Shown here piece by piece: positions 17,518 through 28,820 of a stretch of 64,000 bases of DNA. The notes under the pieces are model-generated. The model was not told the origin of the DNA. It was given only the letters and a program-made list of their open reading frames with translations, and made no database searches. A program made the position numbers and the translations under genes. The stretch covers positions 1,178,001 through 1,242,000 of the forward strand of contig NZ_CP029462.1 in the NCBI RefSeq assembly GCF_003367905.1, in the 5' to 3' direction. Within the stretch, counting starts at the first letter, position 1; each line of letters begins with the position of its first letter. The stretch comes from Megasphaera stantonii (GTDB taxonomy: Bacteria; Bacillota; Negativicutes; Veillonellales; Megasphaeraceae).

Positions 17518-18417
17518 CTATCCCCCGACATGCTGCCGGGCCATGACTAAGAACACCGTCATGAGAACGCAGACGAACCCGATTAATTCGGGAATATAAA
17601 ATACAGTCCCCAGCACCAGGGCGGAAACGACGGACGCCGAAACGGGCTCCAGCGTACCGATGAGCGTGGCCTTAATCGGGCCGATGTCTCCGACGCCCCG
17701 CAGGAATAAGATAAAGGTCAAGTCCGTGCCGATTAAAATAATGGCAGCAAAAATGATATATCCCGCCGTATCCAATACGGACGGCGTATTCCAGGGCTGG
17801 ATGAACAGCGAAAACAGCGTTCCGCCGACGAGAAGGCTCAGCGCGTTGACCGGCACGCTGCCCCATTTCCAGACCAGATTCTGCGCCAAAAAGGAATAGC
17901 ATACCGTCGCCACGGCCGCCGCCAGCCCCCATTGCAGCCCTTCCGGCGACAGGGCCATCCGGGATAAATCGCCGTGCGTCGCAATGAGAACGACGCCGAC
18001 GAGAGCCAAGACGATGGACAGGCCTTCGCGGAAGTCGGGAAGACGCCGCGTCCGCAGGCAGACGATGACCGCCATCATGACGACGCTCAGGGTCTGCAAA
18101 ATCCCCGCCGTGCCGGCGTTCGAGTATTGAATGCACTTGAGGAACGACACCTGGCTGAGCAGGAGCCCCATCAGACTGTATCCCAGCATCGAGATGCAAT
18201 CCTTTTTATTCCTCAAGATATTCAGCATCGTCTTGTATTCCCTGCCGGCCAGCAGGGTCAATACCAGTCCGGCGCAAACCATGCGGATGCTGGTCAGCCA
18301 AAAGGGATCGACGCCGTAACGGCTCAGCAAATACTGTCCGGCCGTCCCCGACATGCCCCAGATAATCGCTCCGCCGCCGGAACAAAGATAACCGCGCATC
18401 ATGCTGCGCTTAGCCAT
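17518..18417 (-). CDS. EamA-family (DMT superfamily) transporter
   Basis: About 299 residues with ten hydrophobic segments arranged as two EamA repeats (first begins at GGGAIIWGMSGTAGQYL, second around GLQWGLAAAVATVCYSFLA, each with the family's conserved aromatic and glycine pattern). Such inner-membrane carriers export amino acids or other metabolites; the substrate cannot be read from sequence. ATG 18417 has AAAGGAG 7 nt upstream, whereas the longer frame to 18483 has no ribosome site. A second, unrelated EamA protein is at 52840-53718. Confidence 0.85.
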   Translation of the reverse strand: MAKRSMMRGYLCSGGGAIIWGMSGTAGQYLLSRYGVDPFWLTSIRMVCAGLVLTLLAGREYKTMLNILRNKKDCISMLGYSLMGLLLSQVSFLKCIQYSNAGTAGILQTLSVVMMAVIVCLRTRRLPDFREGLSIVLALVGVVLIATHGDLSRMALSPEGLQWGLAAAVATVCYSFLAQNLVWKWGSVPVNALSLLVGGTLFSLFIQPWNTPSVLDTAGYIIFAAIILIGTDLTFILFLRGVGDIGPIKATLIGTLEPVSASVVSALVLGTVFYIPELIGFVCVLMTVFLVMARQHVGG

Positions 18418-18488
18418 AGTACCGCTCCTTTCTCCTTGCCTGTAATTGTAACACAGAGAGTGCTCCTTATCCAGTCGGCGCAAAAAGA

Positions 18489-18523
18489 AAACACAGCAAC
18501 TTCATGAAGAAATTACTGTGTTT
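18489..18523 (-). terminator. Terminator after the pyrFE-membrane protein operon
   Basis: AAACACAG (18489-18496) pairs with CTGTGTTT (18516-18523), with further pairing around a central TTCATGAA; T-rich tail on the minus strand. Confidence 0.8.
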
Positions 18524-18540
18524 CATACATCTATATACGA

Positions 18541-19479
18541 TTAGAAATGAAGCAGCCCGCCGCTTTCGTTCGAAACAGGAACGGCTAAGATGCCCGTCGG
18601 CTGGGGCTGGGAAATCAAAAAGATCAGCGCCGCCACGATAGCCAGGGCGATGGTCACCCGCGAGAAGACGCCTCGTTCGCTGTATTCCGGCACGCCGAAG
18701 AAGCGGATACCGATGGACGCGCCGATCGTCGCGAACAACGCGCCTACGGAGAAATACCGGTACATCCCATAAGCCAGGATCAAGCCGACGATGGACGCCG
18801 CGTTGATGACGATGGGATAGCAGCGCGCCAGCATCGACTGGTTGGCGCGGCGCATGCTCATGAGCCAGTCCGTCGCGTCGATGCCGACCAGGCCGGTAAT
18901 AAAGGTCGAAGCGTATAAAATGCCGTCCCACTGCGATTCCAGCCTGCGGCGGTCGCCGGCAATCCACATCAGTACCGTCAGCAGCAAAATAGCCGCGCCG
19001 GCGACGAGGTAATAATACTGCTCGGGAATAAACTGAATGACGAAGACGCCGACGAGGACGCATACGCTGGCGACGGCGCTCATCTGCACGAGCTTCTGCT
19101 TCGTCGGACGAATCTTCTTATTCATGCTGGTATAAATCTTAGCGAAGATTTCCAGCAGGAAGACGACGACAAAGAAGACGATGCCCAAAAACGGGCTGAG
19201 CAGCGCCAATCCCAGGGTAATCACCAGCGGGATGATAAACTTGACTCCCGGGAAGATGATGAAGGTCTTCATCGTCATGACGTGCTGCTGCGAATACACC
19301 GTAAAGTAGGTAAAGGTATTAAACAACAGCATGGCGACGATGGTCTCGCCGGGCTTCGCCCCCATGTACAGGAAGATCATGAGCAGGTACATGCTCATGT
19401 TGATGCCTGTGAAGCGGGCAAATACGGCAGACATCAGGCCATACATCAAAAACGGTAGAATTACTGAAAAGATATCCAT
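18541..19479 (-). CDS. Polytopic membrane protein of unknown function in the pyrFE operon
   Basis: 312 residues with roughly nine hydrophobic segments and a short cytoplasmic basic stretch (MNKKIRPTKQK, about residue 118). I do not recognise the family with certainty; the overall pattern (short helices, GAKPGETI loop near residue 41, repeated topology) resembles sulfite/organosulfonate exporter-like permeases, but this is only a suggestion. It starts 18 nt after the pyrE stop and shares the promoter before pyrF, which points to a link with pyrimidine or nucleobase metabolism or simply to read-through. Confidence 0.65.
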   Translation of the reverse strand: MDIFSVILPFLMYGLMSAVFARFTGINMSMYLLMIFLYMGAKPGETIVAMLLFNTFTYFTVYSQQHVMTMKTFIIFPGVKFIIPLVITLGLALLSPFLGIVFFVVVFLLEIFAKIYTSMNKKIRPTKQKLVQMSAVASVCVLVGVFVIQFIPEQYYYLVAGAAILLLTVLMWIAGDRRRLESQWDGILYASTFITGLVGIDATDWLMSMRRANQSMLARCYPIVINAASIVGLILAYGMYRYFSVGALFATIGASIGIRFFGVPEYSERGVFSRVTIALAIVAALIFLISQPQPTGILAVPVSNESGGLLHF

Positions 19480-19497
19480 TCTGACCTCTCCTGCTTC

Positions 19498-20085
19498 TTA
19501 TTTCAAATGGTGGCTGCCCCGTTCCGTCATGGGAAGGCCTTCCTTGCACAACGGGCAGTCGTCGGGCTGATACGTAGGAACGGTCAAGTGAAGCAGGGCC
19601 TGTACGTCTTCCTTCGGCACGCCGAATTCGGCCTTGCCGCCGCTGCGGTCTACGAGGAGGCCGACGCCGACGATGACGCCGCCGGCTTGTTTAACGACGT
19701 TGACGACTTCCTGTACGGAACCGCCCGTCGTGACGATGTCTTCTACGATGAGGACGCGTTCGCCCGGTTCGATGCGGAAGCCGCGGCGCAGCGTCATGAC
19801 GCCTTTTTCCCGTTCCGTAAAGATGGCCCGCGTGCCTAAGGCCTTGCCGACTTCATGAGCCAGCAAGATGCCGCCGGTCATCGGCCCCATGACGGTCTGG
19901 ACATTTTTGTCCTTAAACCGTTCTGCCAATTCCTTGCAGAGCTTTTCCGTATATTCCGGATGCTGGAGGACGTTGAACTTTTCAACGTACAGCGGGCTGT
20001 GAAGGCCCGACGTCAATAAGAAATGGCCTTCCAATACGGCTTTCGTGTCTACTAATAACTGTCTTACTTCTGCTTCTGTCATCAT
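19498..20085 (-). CDS. pyrE: Orotate phosphoribosyltransferase
   Basis: Joins orotate and PRPP to give OMP. The 195-residue protein has the type I PRTase PRPP motif in VLIVEDIVTTGGSVQE, the flexible-loop segment REKGVMTLRRG and a C-terminal cysteine pair (DDCPLCKEGLP) that is seen in the longer Firmicute and archaeal-like forms and could bind metal. It starts 4 nt after pyrF, so the two are translated as a pair. Confidence 0.94.
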   Translation of the reverse strand: MMTEAEVRQLLVDTKAVLEGHFLLTSGLHSPLYVEKFNVLQHPEYTEKLCKELAERFKDKNVQTVMGPMTGGILLAHEVGKALGTRAIFTEREKGVMTLRRGFRIEPGERVLIVEDIVTTGGSVQEVVNVVKQAGGVIVGVGLLVDRSGGKAEFGVPKEDVQALLHLTVPTYQPDDCPLCKEGLPMTERGSHHLK

Positions 20086-20089
20086 GATG

Positions 20090-20803
20090 CTATACCCCCT
20101 GGATTTCTTCTAATATTTTGCGAACGGCTTCCCGCGGTTCATCAGCCTTCGTAATGGGCCGTCCGATGACTAAGTGGGACGCGCCGTCCTGCAGCGCCTG
20201 CCGCGGCGTCGTAAACCGCTTCTGGTCGTTGGCGACTGCGAAGGACGGGCGAATGCCCGGCGTAACGATGAGGAAATCGGAACCGTTCATTTCGCGGATG
20301 GCCTTCGCTTCATACGGCGACGAAACGGTGCCGTCGATACCGGCTTCCTTAGCCAGCTTAGCCAGGCGGAGAACCGTTTCGGCAATCGTATATTTTCCGC
20401 CGATTTCTTCCCAGCACGCTTCGTCGATGCTGGTCAGAACCGTGACGGCCAGCAAGCGGGGCCGTTCGATGCCCAGCTTTTCCGCCTCGTCGCGGACGGC
20501 TTCCGCAGCAGCTTCCATCATCGCCCTGCCGCCTGTGCCGTGAAGGGTCATGAGATCGGCTCCCAGCCGGGTCAAGGCGCGAATGCTCTGGCCTACCGTA
20601 TTCGGAATGTCGTGTACCTTCAAATCGAGGAACACGTGCTTTCCCTGGTCCTTCAAATAGCGAACAGCGTCCGGACCGGCGCTGTAAAATAATTCCATGC
20701 CGACTTTATAGAAGGAAACGCTGTCTCCCAACGATTCGACAAGCTTCTTCATGTCGTCTAAAGAATGTACGTCTAAAGCCGTTATAATGCGATTATCTGC
20801 CAT
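20090..20803 (-). CDS. pyrF: Orotidine 5'-phosphate decarboxylase
   Basis: Converts OMP to UMP. The 237-residue TIM barrel carries the catalytic KVHDIPNT stretch preceded by VFLDLK, and the phosphate-binding LVIGRPITKA end. ATG 20803 has GGAGGG 6 nt upstream; the frame extends to 20845 but without a ribosome site. It heads a separate pyr unit (pyrF-pyrE-membrane protein) that, unlike pyrB, has no PyrR motif ahead of it. No pyrD or pyrK is in the window. Confidence 0.95.
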   Translation of the reverse strand: MADNRIITALDVHSLDDMKKLVESLGDSVSFYKVGMELFYSAGPDAVRYLKDQGKHVFLDLKVHDIPNTVGQSIRALTRLGADLMTLHGTGGRAMMEAAAEAVRDEAEKLGIERPRLLAVTVLTSIDEACWEEIGGKYTIAETVLRLAKLAKEAGIDGTVSSPYEAKAIREMNGSDFLIVTPGIRPSFAVANDQKRFTTPRQALQDGASHLVIGRPITKADEPREAVRKILEEIQGV

Positions 20804-20867
20804 TCGTAACCCTCCGCGCAAAAAAATAAACTGCATAAGCCCCATACTGCATGGGCATATCTAATTA

Positions 20868-20896
20868 ATTATGTCACGTTTTACCATACCTGTCAA
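20868..20896 (-). promoter_or_regulatory. Promoter of the pyrF unit
   Basis: TTGACA (20896-20891), a 17-bp spacer, CATAAT (20873-20868) on the minus strand. The -35 overlaps the last codons of the beta-lactamase gene. A small hairpin GCCCAT/ATGGGGC lies in the leader at 20839-20856. Confidence 0.75.
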
Positions 20897-21828
20897 TTTA
20901 CTTTTCCACTTGGGAACGCAGCTTTTGCGGCAGTAGCACCGGAATCCGAAATCCGCCGCACTTCGGCGAAAAGAGCATTCCCGGCCATGTCGTCGATAAT
21001 CGATAAAGCAATCGTCTTCGCCTTGTCGCTCGTAGCCTTCGGGTTGTCCGGATCATCCAGGCGCAGGGCAAAATACGCTGTCTTTTCTTCCCTTTCATAT
21101 AGCCCGACAAACCAGGCGTCTGTATTTTTCCCATCGACTCGCCCAAAACCGGTCTTGCCGTACACCTTCAAACTCGTCTCCGCGTCGTCCCTCGTCAGCA
21201 TCAGCAGCTTCAACGTATTGGCAAGCTCGCCCTTCTCCGGACGTTCCATGATGCGCCGCAGCACTTGAATTTGTTCCTTCGGAGAGATCTTTAAGGACGA
21301 CTCCAGCCAAAAGCCTTTTAAGTCAGTTAACGGCTCTCCTTCGTTTAAATCTCCCTGCCAGTCGGAAATATCCCTGTTGCCATAGTTCATCTCGTCGATA
21401 TAAGCCTGCATTACAGGCTGCCCAATGTCGTCTATGACCTGCCGGTAATACCAGACACAGGATTGCCGAAAAGCATCGGGCAACCCAATATCGCGATTCC
21501 ACGGCTCATACCAGTACCTCGTCCCGTTCCATGTCCGCACGGAATCATTCATCTGAATTACGCCCATATCTAACCCGACGTAGGTAGAGAAAATTTTGAA
21601 AGTCGAGCAGGGCGACGAGCGTTTTTCGCTGAGCTCTTTTTGGTATACGGCATAAGTGTCGGACTCGGGATAATAAAAAATAGCCGTGCCGTTTACGCCG
21701 TCGAAATATTCCTGTAAATTGATTTCCACCGTCGTTTCTGCTGCAGTATGGCTAACGCCTGCGGAAAAGAGTATTACCGTCAGACAGCATATGAAAACGA
21801 AAAATCTTTTAAATGGATTGGTCTGCAT
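20893..21828 (-). CDS. Class D (OXA-type) beta-lactamase
   Basis: Serine beta-lactamase with a signal peptide (residues 1-30) for export. All class D active-site boxes are present: S75-T-F-K78 in SPCSTFKIF, the S123-C-V motif, a W-L-E-S-S-L-K-I-S stretch near residue 174 as in OXA enzymes, and K225-T-G in VYGKTGFG, followed by WFVGLYER. Lys78 would be the carbamylated base. An AGAGGT site lies 9 nt before the ATG. No mobile element is visible beside it and base composition is only slightly lower than that of the neighbours, so it looks like a resident chromosomal gene. A BlaR-type sensor lacks these export features, so that is unlikely. Confidence 0.88.
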   Translation of the reverse strand: MQTNPFKRFFVFICCLTVILFSAGVSHTAAETTVEINLQEYFDGVNGTAIFYYPESDTYAVYQKELSEKRSSPCSTFKIFSTYVGLDMGVIQMNDSVRTWNGTRYWYEPWNRDIGLPDAFRQSCVWYYRQVIDDIGQPVMQAYIDEMNYGNRDISDWQGDLNEGEPLTDLKGFWLESSLKISPKEQIQVLRRIMERPEKGELANTLKLLMLTRDDAETSLKVYGKTGFGRVDGKNTDAWFVGLYEREEKTAYFALRLDDPDNPKATSDKAKTIALSIIDDMAGNALFAEVRRISDSGATAAKAAFPSGKVN

Positions 21829-22005
21829 TTTTTCATTACCTCTTCTTTGAACTCATCTCTTAAAAGGATAGGAAGACGCACATATACAAAAAAGAACGCA
21901 TACATATCGTATACGTCTCCTGCTAGCGGTCGCCGCACCTATCAGTCGGACCGGCGCGCATGTATATGTTTCTGTAACATATCCCGTTTACGTTAGCGGT
22001 CCGAC

Positions 22006-22067
22006 ATAAGTGACTCACACTCGTTTGCGCGTCGCTTTCGCTCCTTCAAACGAGGTTCGCTACTTAT
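22006..22067 (-). repeat. Stem-loop element, copy A (downstream of the rrn terminator)
   Basis: Outer stem ATAAGT/ACTTAT, inner stem CTCGTTTG (22020-22027) with CAAACGAG (22047-22054), and a 19-base loop (22028-22046) identical to that of copy B at 22363-22422. The inner stems of the two copies differ in sequence but each pairs perfectly, which is the mark of a conserved RNA or DNA structure. In minus-strand sense the loop holds GCGAAAGC, a possible GNRA mini-hairpin. Confidence 0.85.
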
Positions 22068-22085
22068 CCCAGGGCTTGCCCTGGG
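22068..22085. repeat. Perfect 8-bp palindrome next to stem-loop copy A
   Basis: CCCAGGGC (22068-22075), TT, GCCCTGGG (22078-22085). It lacks a T run, so it is not an obvious terminator. Confidence 0.75.
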
Positions 22086-22105
22086 TAGATGGGAGGTCGT
22101 TGTAT

Positions 22106-22147
22106 ACAAAAAGACAGACAGTGTATCAGCACTGTCTGTCTTTTTGT
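22106..22147 (-). terminator. Terminator of the rrn operon
   Basis: Perfect 18-bp stem, positions 22106-22123 with 22130-22147 (core AAGACAGACAGTG), T-rich at both ends; directly after the 5S gene on the minus strand. Confidence 0.93.
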
Positions 22148-22149
22148 AA

Positions 22150-22263
22150 TCAGCGGCTTCCTATCCTTCCAGGGGGCCTCCCCCCAAGTACTTTCGGCGT
22201 TTGCGGGCTTAACTGCTGTGTTCGGCATGGGAACAGGTGGATCCCCACAGCTATCGCCACTGA
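22150..22263 (-). rRNA. rrf: 5S ribosomal RNA
   Basis: About 114 nt. On the minus strand it begins TCAGTGGCGATAGC and ends GCCGCTGA, which pair as helix I. The conserved CCGAACACAGCAGTTAAGCC-like core is present. Ends are estimated from the terminal helix. Confidence 0.93.
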
Positions 22264-22362
22264 ATTTTCCTAAGGGCCCGTGCCCTTACAACTGCATAAA
22301 ACGAACTTCCTTAACGAGCCTCCGCTCTTCAAACATTTTCTTTCCCTGCTTACCCTAAAGGG

Positions 22363-22421
22363 TAAGTGATTCAGTCGGTTTTACGCGTCGCTTTCGCTCC
22401 TTTAAAACCGCTTCTCTACTT

Positions 22422-22422
<1 letters not shown>
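22363..22422 (-). repeat. Stem-loop element, copy B (23S-5S spacer)
   Basis: Outer stem TAAGT/ACTTA, inner stem CGGTTTTA (22376-22383) with TAAAACCG (22403-22410), and the 19-base loop 22384-22402 identical to copy A. It starts at the very 3' end of 23S on the minus strand, within the transcribed spacer. An extra hairpin CTTACCC/GGGTAAG (22349-22366) overlaps its outer arm and could compete with it. Confidence 0.85.
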
Positions 22423-25329
<2,907 letters not shown>

Positions 25330-25470
25330 TATGTCTTCACCGTTTTTCAGAGTTTCTTCGGTTCGTTAAGTCTTTCTCTTTTCTTCAAAAAAGAGGTTTG
25401 TTCGTTTCGTTTTATGCAGTTGTCAAGGTACGGGTCTTTCATCTTTTGCTTGAGAGGTTCATGGCCTCTC

Positions 25471-27233
<1,763 letters not shown>

Positions 27234-27265
27234 CAAAGGCCATGCCGCCTCGCGACGACTTGTAT

Positions 27266-27294
27266 ATCTTACCAGACTCGCCCGGGCTTGTCAA
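27266..27294 (-). promoter_or_regulatory. rrn promoter P2
   Basis: TTGACA (27294-27289), a 17-bp GC-rich spacer, TAAGAT (27271-27266) on the minus strand. The GC-rich region around the start suits stringent control, though that is an inference. Confidence 0.8.
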
Positions 27295-27367
27295 GCACTT
27301 TTTGAAGTTCTTTTCAAGCGAACCGGCTATCCGGCCTGCCGCGGCGCCCTGCCGCAACAGCTTGTTT

Positions 27368-27396
27368 AGTATATCCCCTTTTTAGTCTATTGTCAA
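27368..27396 (-). promoter_or_regulatory. rrn promoter P1
   Basis: TTGACA (27396-27391), a 17-bp spacer, TATACT (27373-27368), 102 bp upstream of P2. Tandem promoters are normal for rrn operons. The rest of the 27120-27441 stretch is rrn leader with no gene. Confidence 0.85.
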
Positions 27397-27441
27397 GGAA
27401 ATTTTTCTACAAATTTTATAAAACGTCGCAAAACAGGAAAA

Positions 27442-27464
27442 GGCGGCGGGAAACCCCTGCCGCC
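27442..27464 (-). terminator. Terminator of the alcohol dehydrogenase gene
   Basis: Minus strand GGCGGCAGGGG TTT CCCGCCGCC, then TTTTCCTGTTTT. Confidence 0.85.
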
Positions 27465-27479
27465 TCGCCTGATTTATGC

Positions 27480-28655
27480 TTATTCAGCCATTTTATAAAT
27501 CTTATATATATCGGCCGACGTCAGCTGCCCGAAGCAGCCTTCTTTGACCATATCCCGCTTCGTGCATTTCTTCGCCATGTCCCAATACTGTTCTTCCGTC
27601 GGCTGGATGCCCAATTCCGTCAGCGACGTCGGCATGTCGATTTCTTTAAAGAAGGCTTCCATTTTGGCGATGCCTTCCAGGGCCGCCGCTTCCTCGTCTT
27701 CAGTCTGCACGTCGAAGACGAGACGGGCTAATTTAGCGAAGCGCCCTACGTCTTTATGCAGGACGTACCGGGCCCAGCTAGGCCAGATAGCCGCCAAACC
27801 GGCGCCGTGGGCGACGTCGAACAGGCCGCTGACTTCCATTTCGATATGGTGCGTGCCCCAGTCGCCGCGGCCGTTGCCGCCGTCGAACAAGCCGTTATGA
27901 GCGAGGCTGCCGGCCCACATGATTTCAAAATTGGCGTTGTAGTCCTTCGGATTTTCTTTTACGATGCGCGCGTTTTTGATGACGTTGCGGATGAGAGCCG
28001 CCGCCATGGAGTCGGTCAGGTCGTCTTCTGCATTCGGGTTGAAGAACCGTTCCAGCACGTGCATGATCATATCGACGTTGCCGCAGGCCATCTGATACGG
28101 AGGCAGCGTGTACAACAGCTCCGGATTCATGATGGCGAAAATCGGGCGAAGGATGTCGTTCTGATAACCGATTTTATACCAGCCCTTTTCGTTCGTAATG
28201 ACAGAAGCCCAGCTCGTTTCGCTGCCGGCTGCGGCGATGGTCAGAATGCAGCCCAGGGGCACGACCCGTTCCGGGACGGCGCGGCGCAGATAAAAGTCCC
28301 ACACGTCGCCGTCATAGTAATAGCCCATGCCGACGGCTTTGGCTTCGTCAATAACGCTGCCGCCGCCTACGGCCAAAATGAAATCAATCGATTCCTGTTT
28401 TGCCAATGCAATAGCTTCGTGCGTATGCGAAAGGAGCGGATTCGGGTGCACGCCGCCGAAGGCAACATAGGACACGCCGGCGTCTGTCAGGGCCTGTTCC
28501 ACCCGGTCGAGCAAACCGGAACGCTTGACGCTGCCGCCGCCGTACAGGACCAGCACCTTCGTTGCGCCGTAGCTCTTCACGATATCGCCGACCCGCCGTT
28601 CTTCGTCTCGGCCAAAAAAGACCTTTGTCGGCGTATAGTAGGTAAAATTATTCAT
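27480..28655 (-). CDS. Iron-containing alcohol dehydrogenase, butanol dehydrogenase-like
   Basis: 391-residue group III (Fe-dependent) alcohol dehydrogenase. The N-terminal Rossmann part has VLYGGGSVKRSGLLD and the NAD(P) motif LAVGGGSVIDEAKAV. The metal-binding histidines lie in the GTHHIEMEVSG and DVAHGAGLAAIWP stretches, with an upstream D-x-x-x-H in GNVDMIMHVLE. Similarity is to BdhA/YqhD-type enzymes that reduce butyraldehyde and other aldehydes with NAD(P)H. ATG 28655 has GGAGGG 6 nt upstream; an ATG 6 nt earlier abuts the site. Monocistronic between its own promoter and terminator. Confidence 0.9.
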   Translation of the reverse strand: MNNFTYYTPTKVFFGRDEERRVGDIVKSYGATKVLVLYGGGSVKRSGLLDRVEQALTDAGVSYVAFGGVHPNPLLSHTHEAIALAKQESIDFILAVGGGSVIDEAKAVGMGYYYDGDVWDFYLRRAVPERVVPLGCILTIAAAGSETSWASVITNEKGWYKIGYQNDILRPIFAIMNPELLYTLPPYQMACGNVDMIMHVLERFFNPNAEDDLTDSMAAALIRNVIKNARIVKENPKDYNANFEIMWAGSLAHNGLFDGGNGRGDWGTHHIEMEVSGLFDVAHGAGLAAIWPSWARYVLHKDVGRFAKLARLVFDVQTEDEEAAALEGIAKMEAFFKEIDMPTSLTELGIQPTEEQYWDMAKKCTKRDMVKEGCFGQLTSADIYKIYKMAE

Positions 28656-28698
28656 AGTCATCCCTCCATATCTGATTCTGCGTTGTGATGATACCTTC

Positions 28699-28727
28699 AT
28701 TATATAAGGTCGTCCCGTTCTGTGCAA
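28699..28727 (-). promoter_or_regulatory. Promoter of the alcohol dehydrogenase gene
   Basis: TTGCAC (28727-28722), 17-bp spacer, TATAAT (28704-28699) on the minus strand. An inverted pair AAGGTCGT (28706-28713) and ACGACCTT (28762-28769) brackets the -35 region and could be an operator. Confidence 0.7.
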
Positions 28728-28782
28728 TCAAAACAGATGGGGCAATCTGCACGCATACGATACGACCTTGCGCGCTGTATGC

Positions 28783-28811
28783 AAAAAAAGAGACTCCGCA
28801 GAGCCTCTTTT
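28783..28811 (-). terminator. gyrA terminator
   Basis: Minus strand AAAAGAGGCTCTGCGGAGTCTCTTTTTTT, a hairpin with one mismatch followed by T run, 8 nt after the gyrA stop. Confidence 0.85.
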
Positions 28812-28820
28812 CAGCAGATA

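Noticed and set aside
20804-20892. A PyrR attenuator ahead of pyrF
   Set aside because: The recognition sequence is absent and the small hairpin in the leader has no T run.
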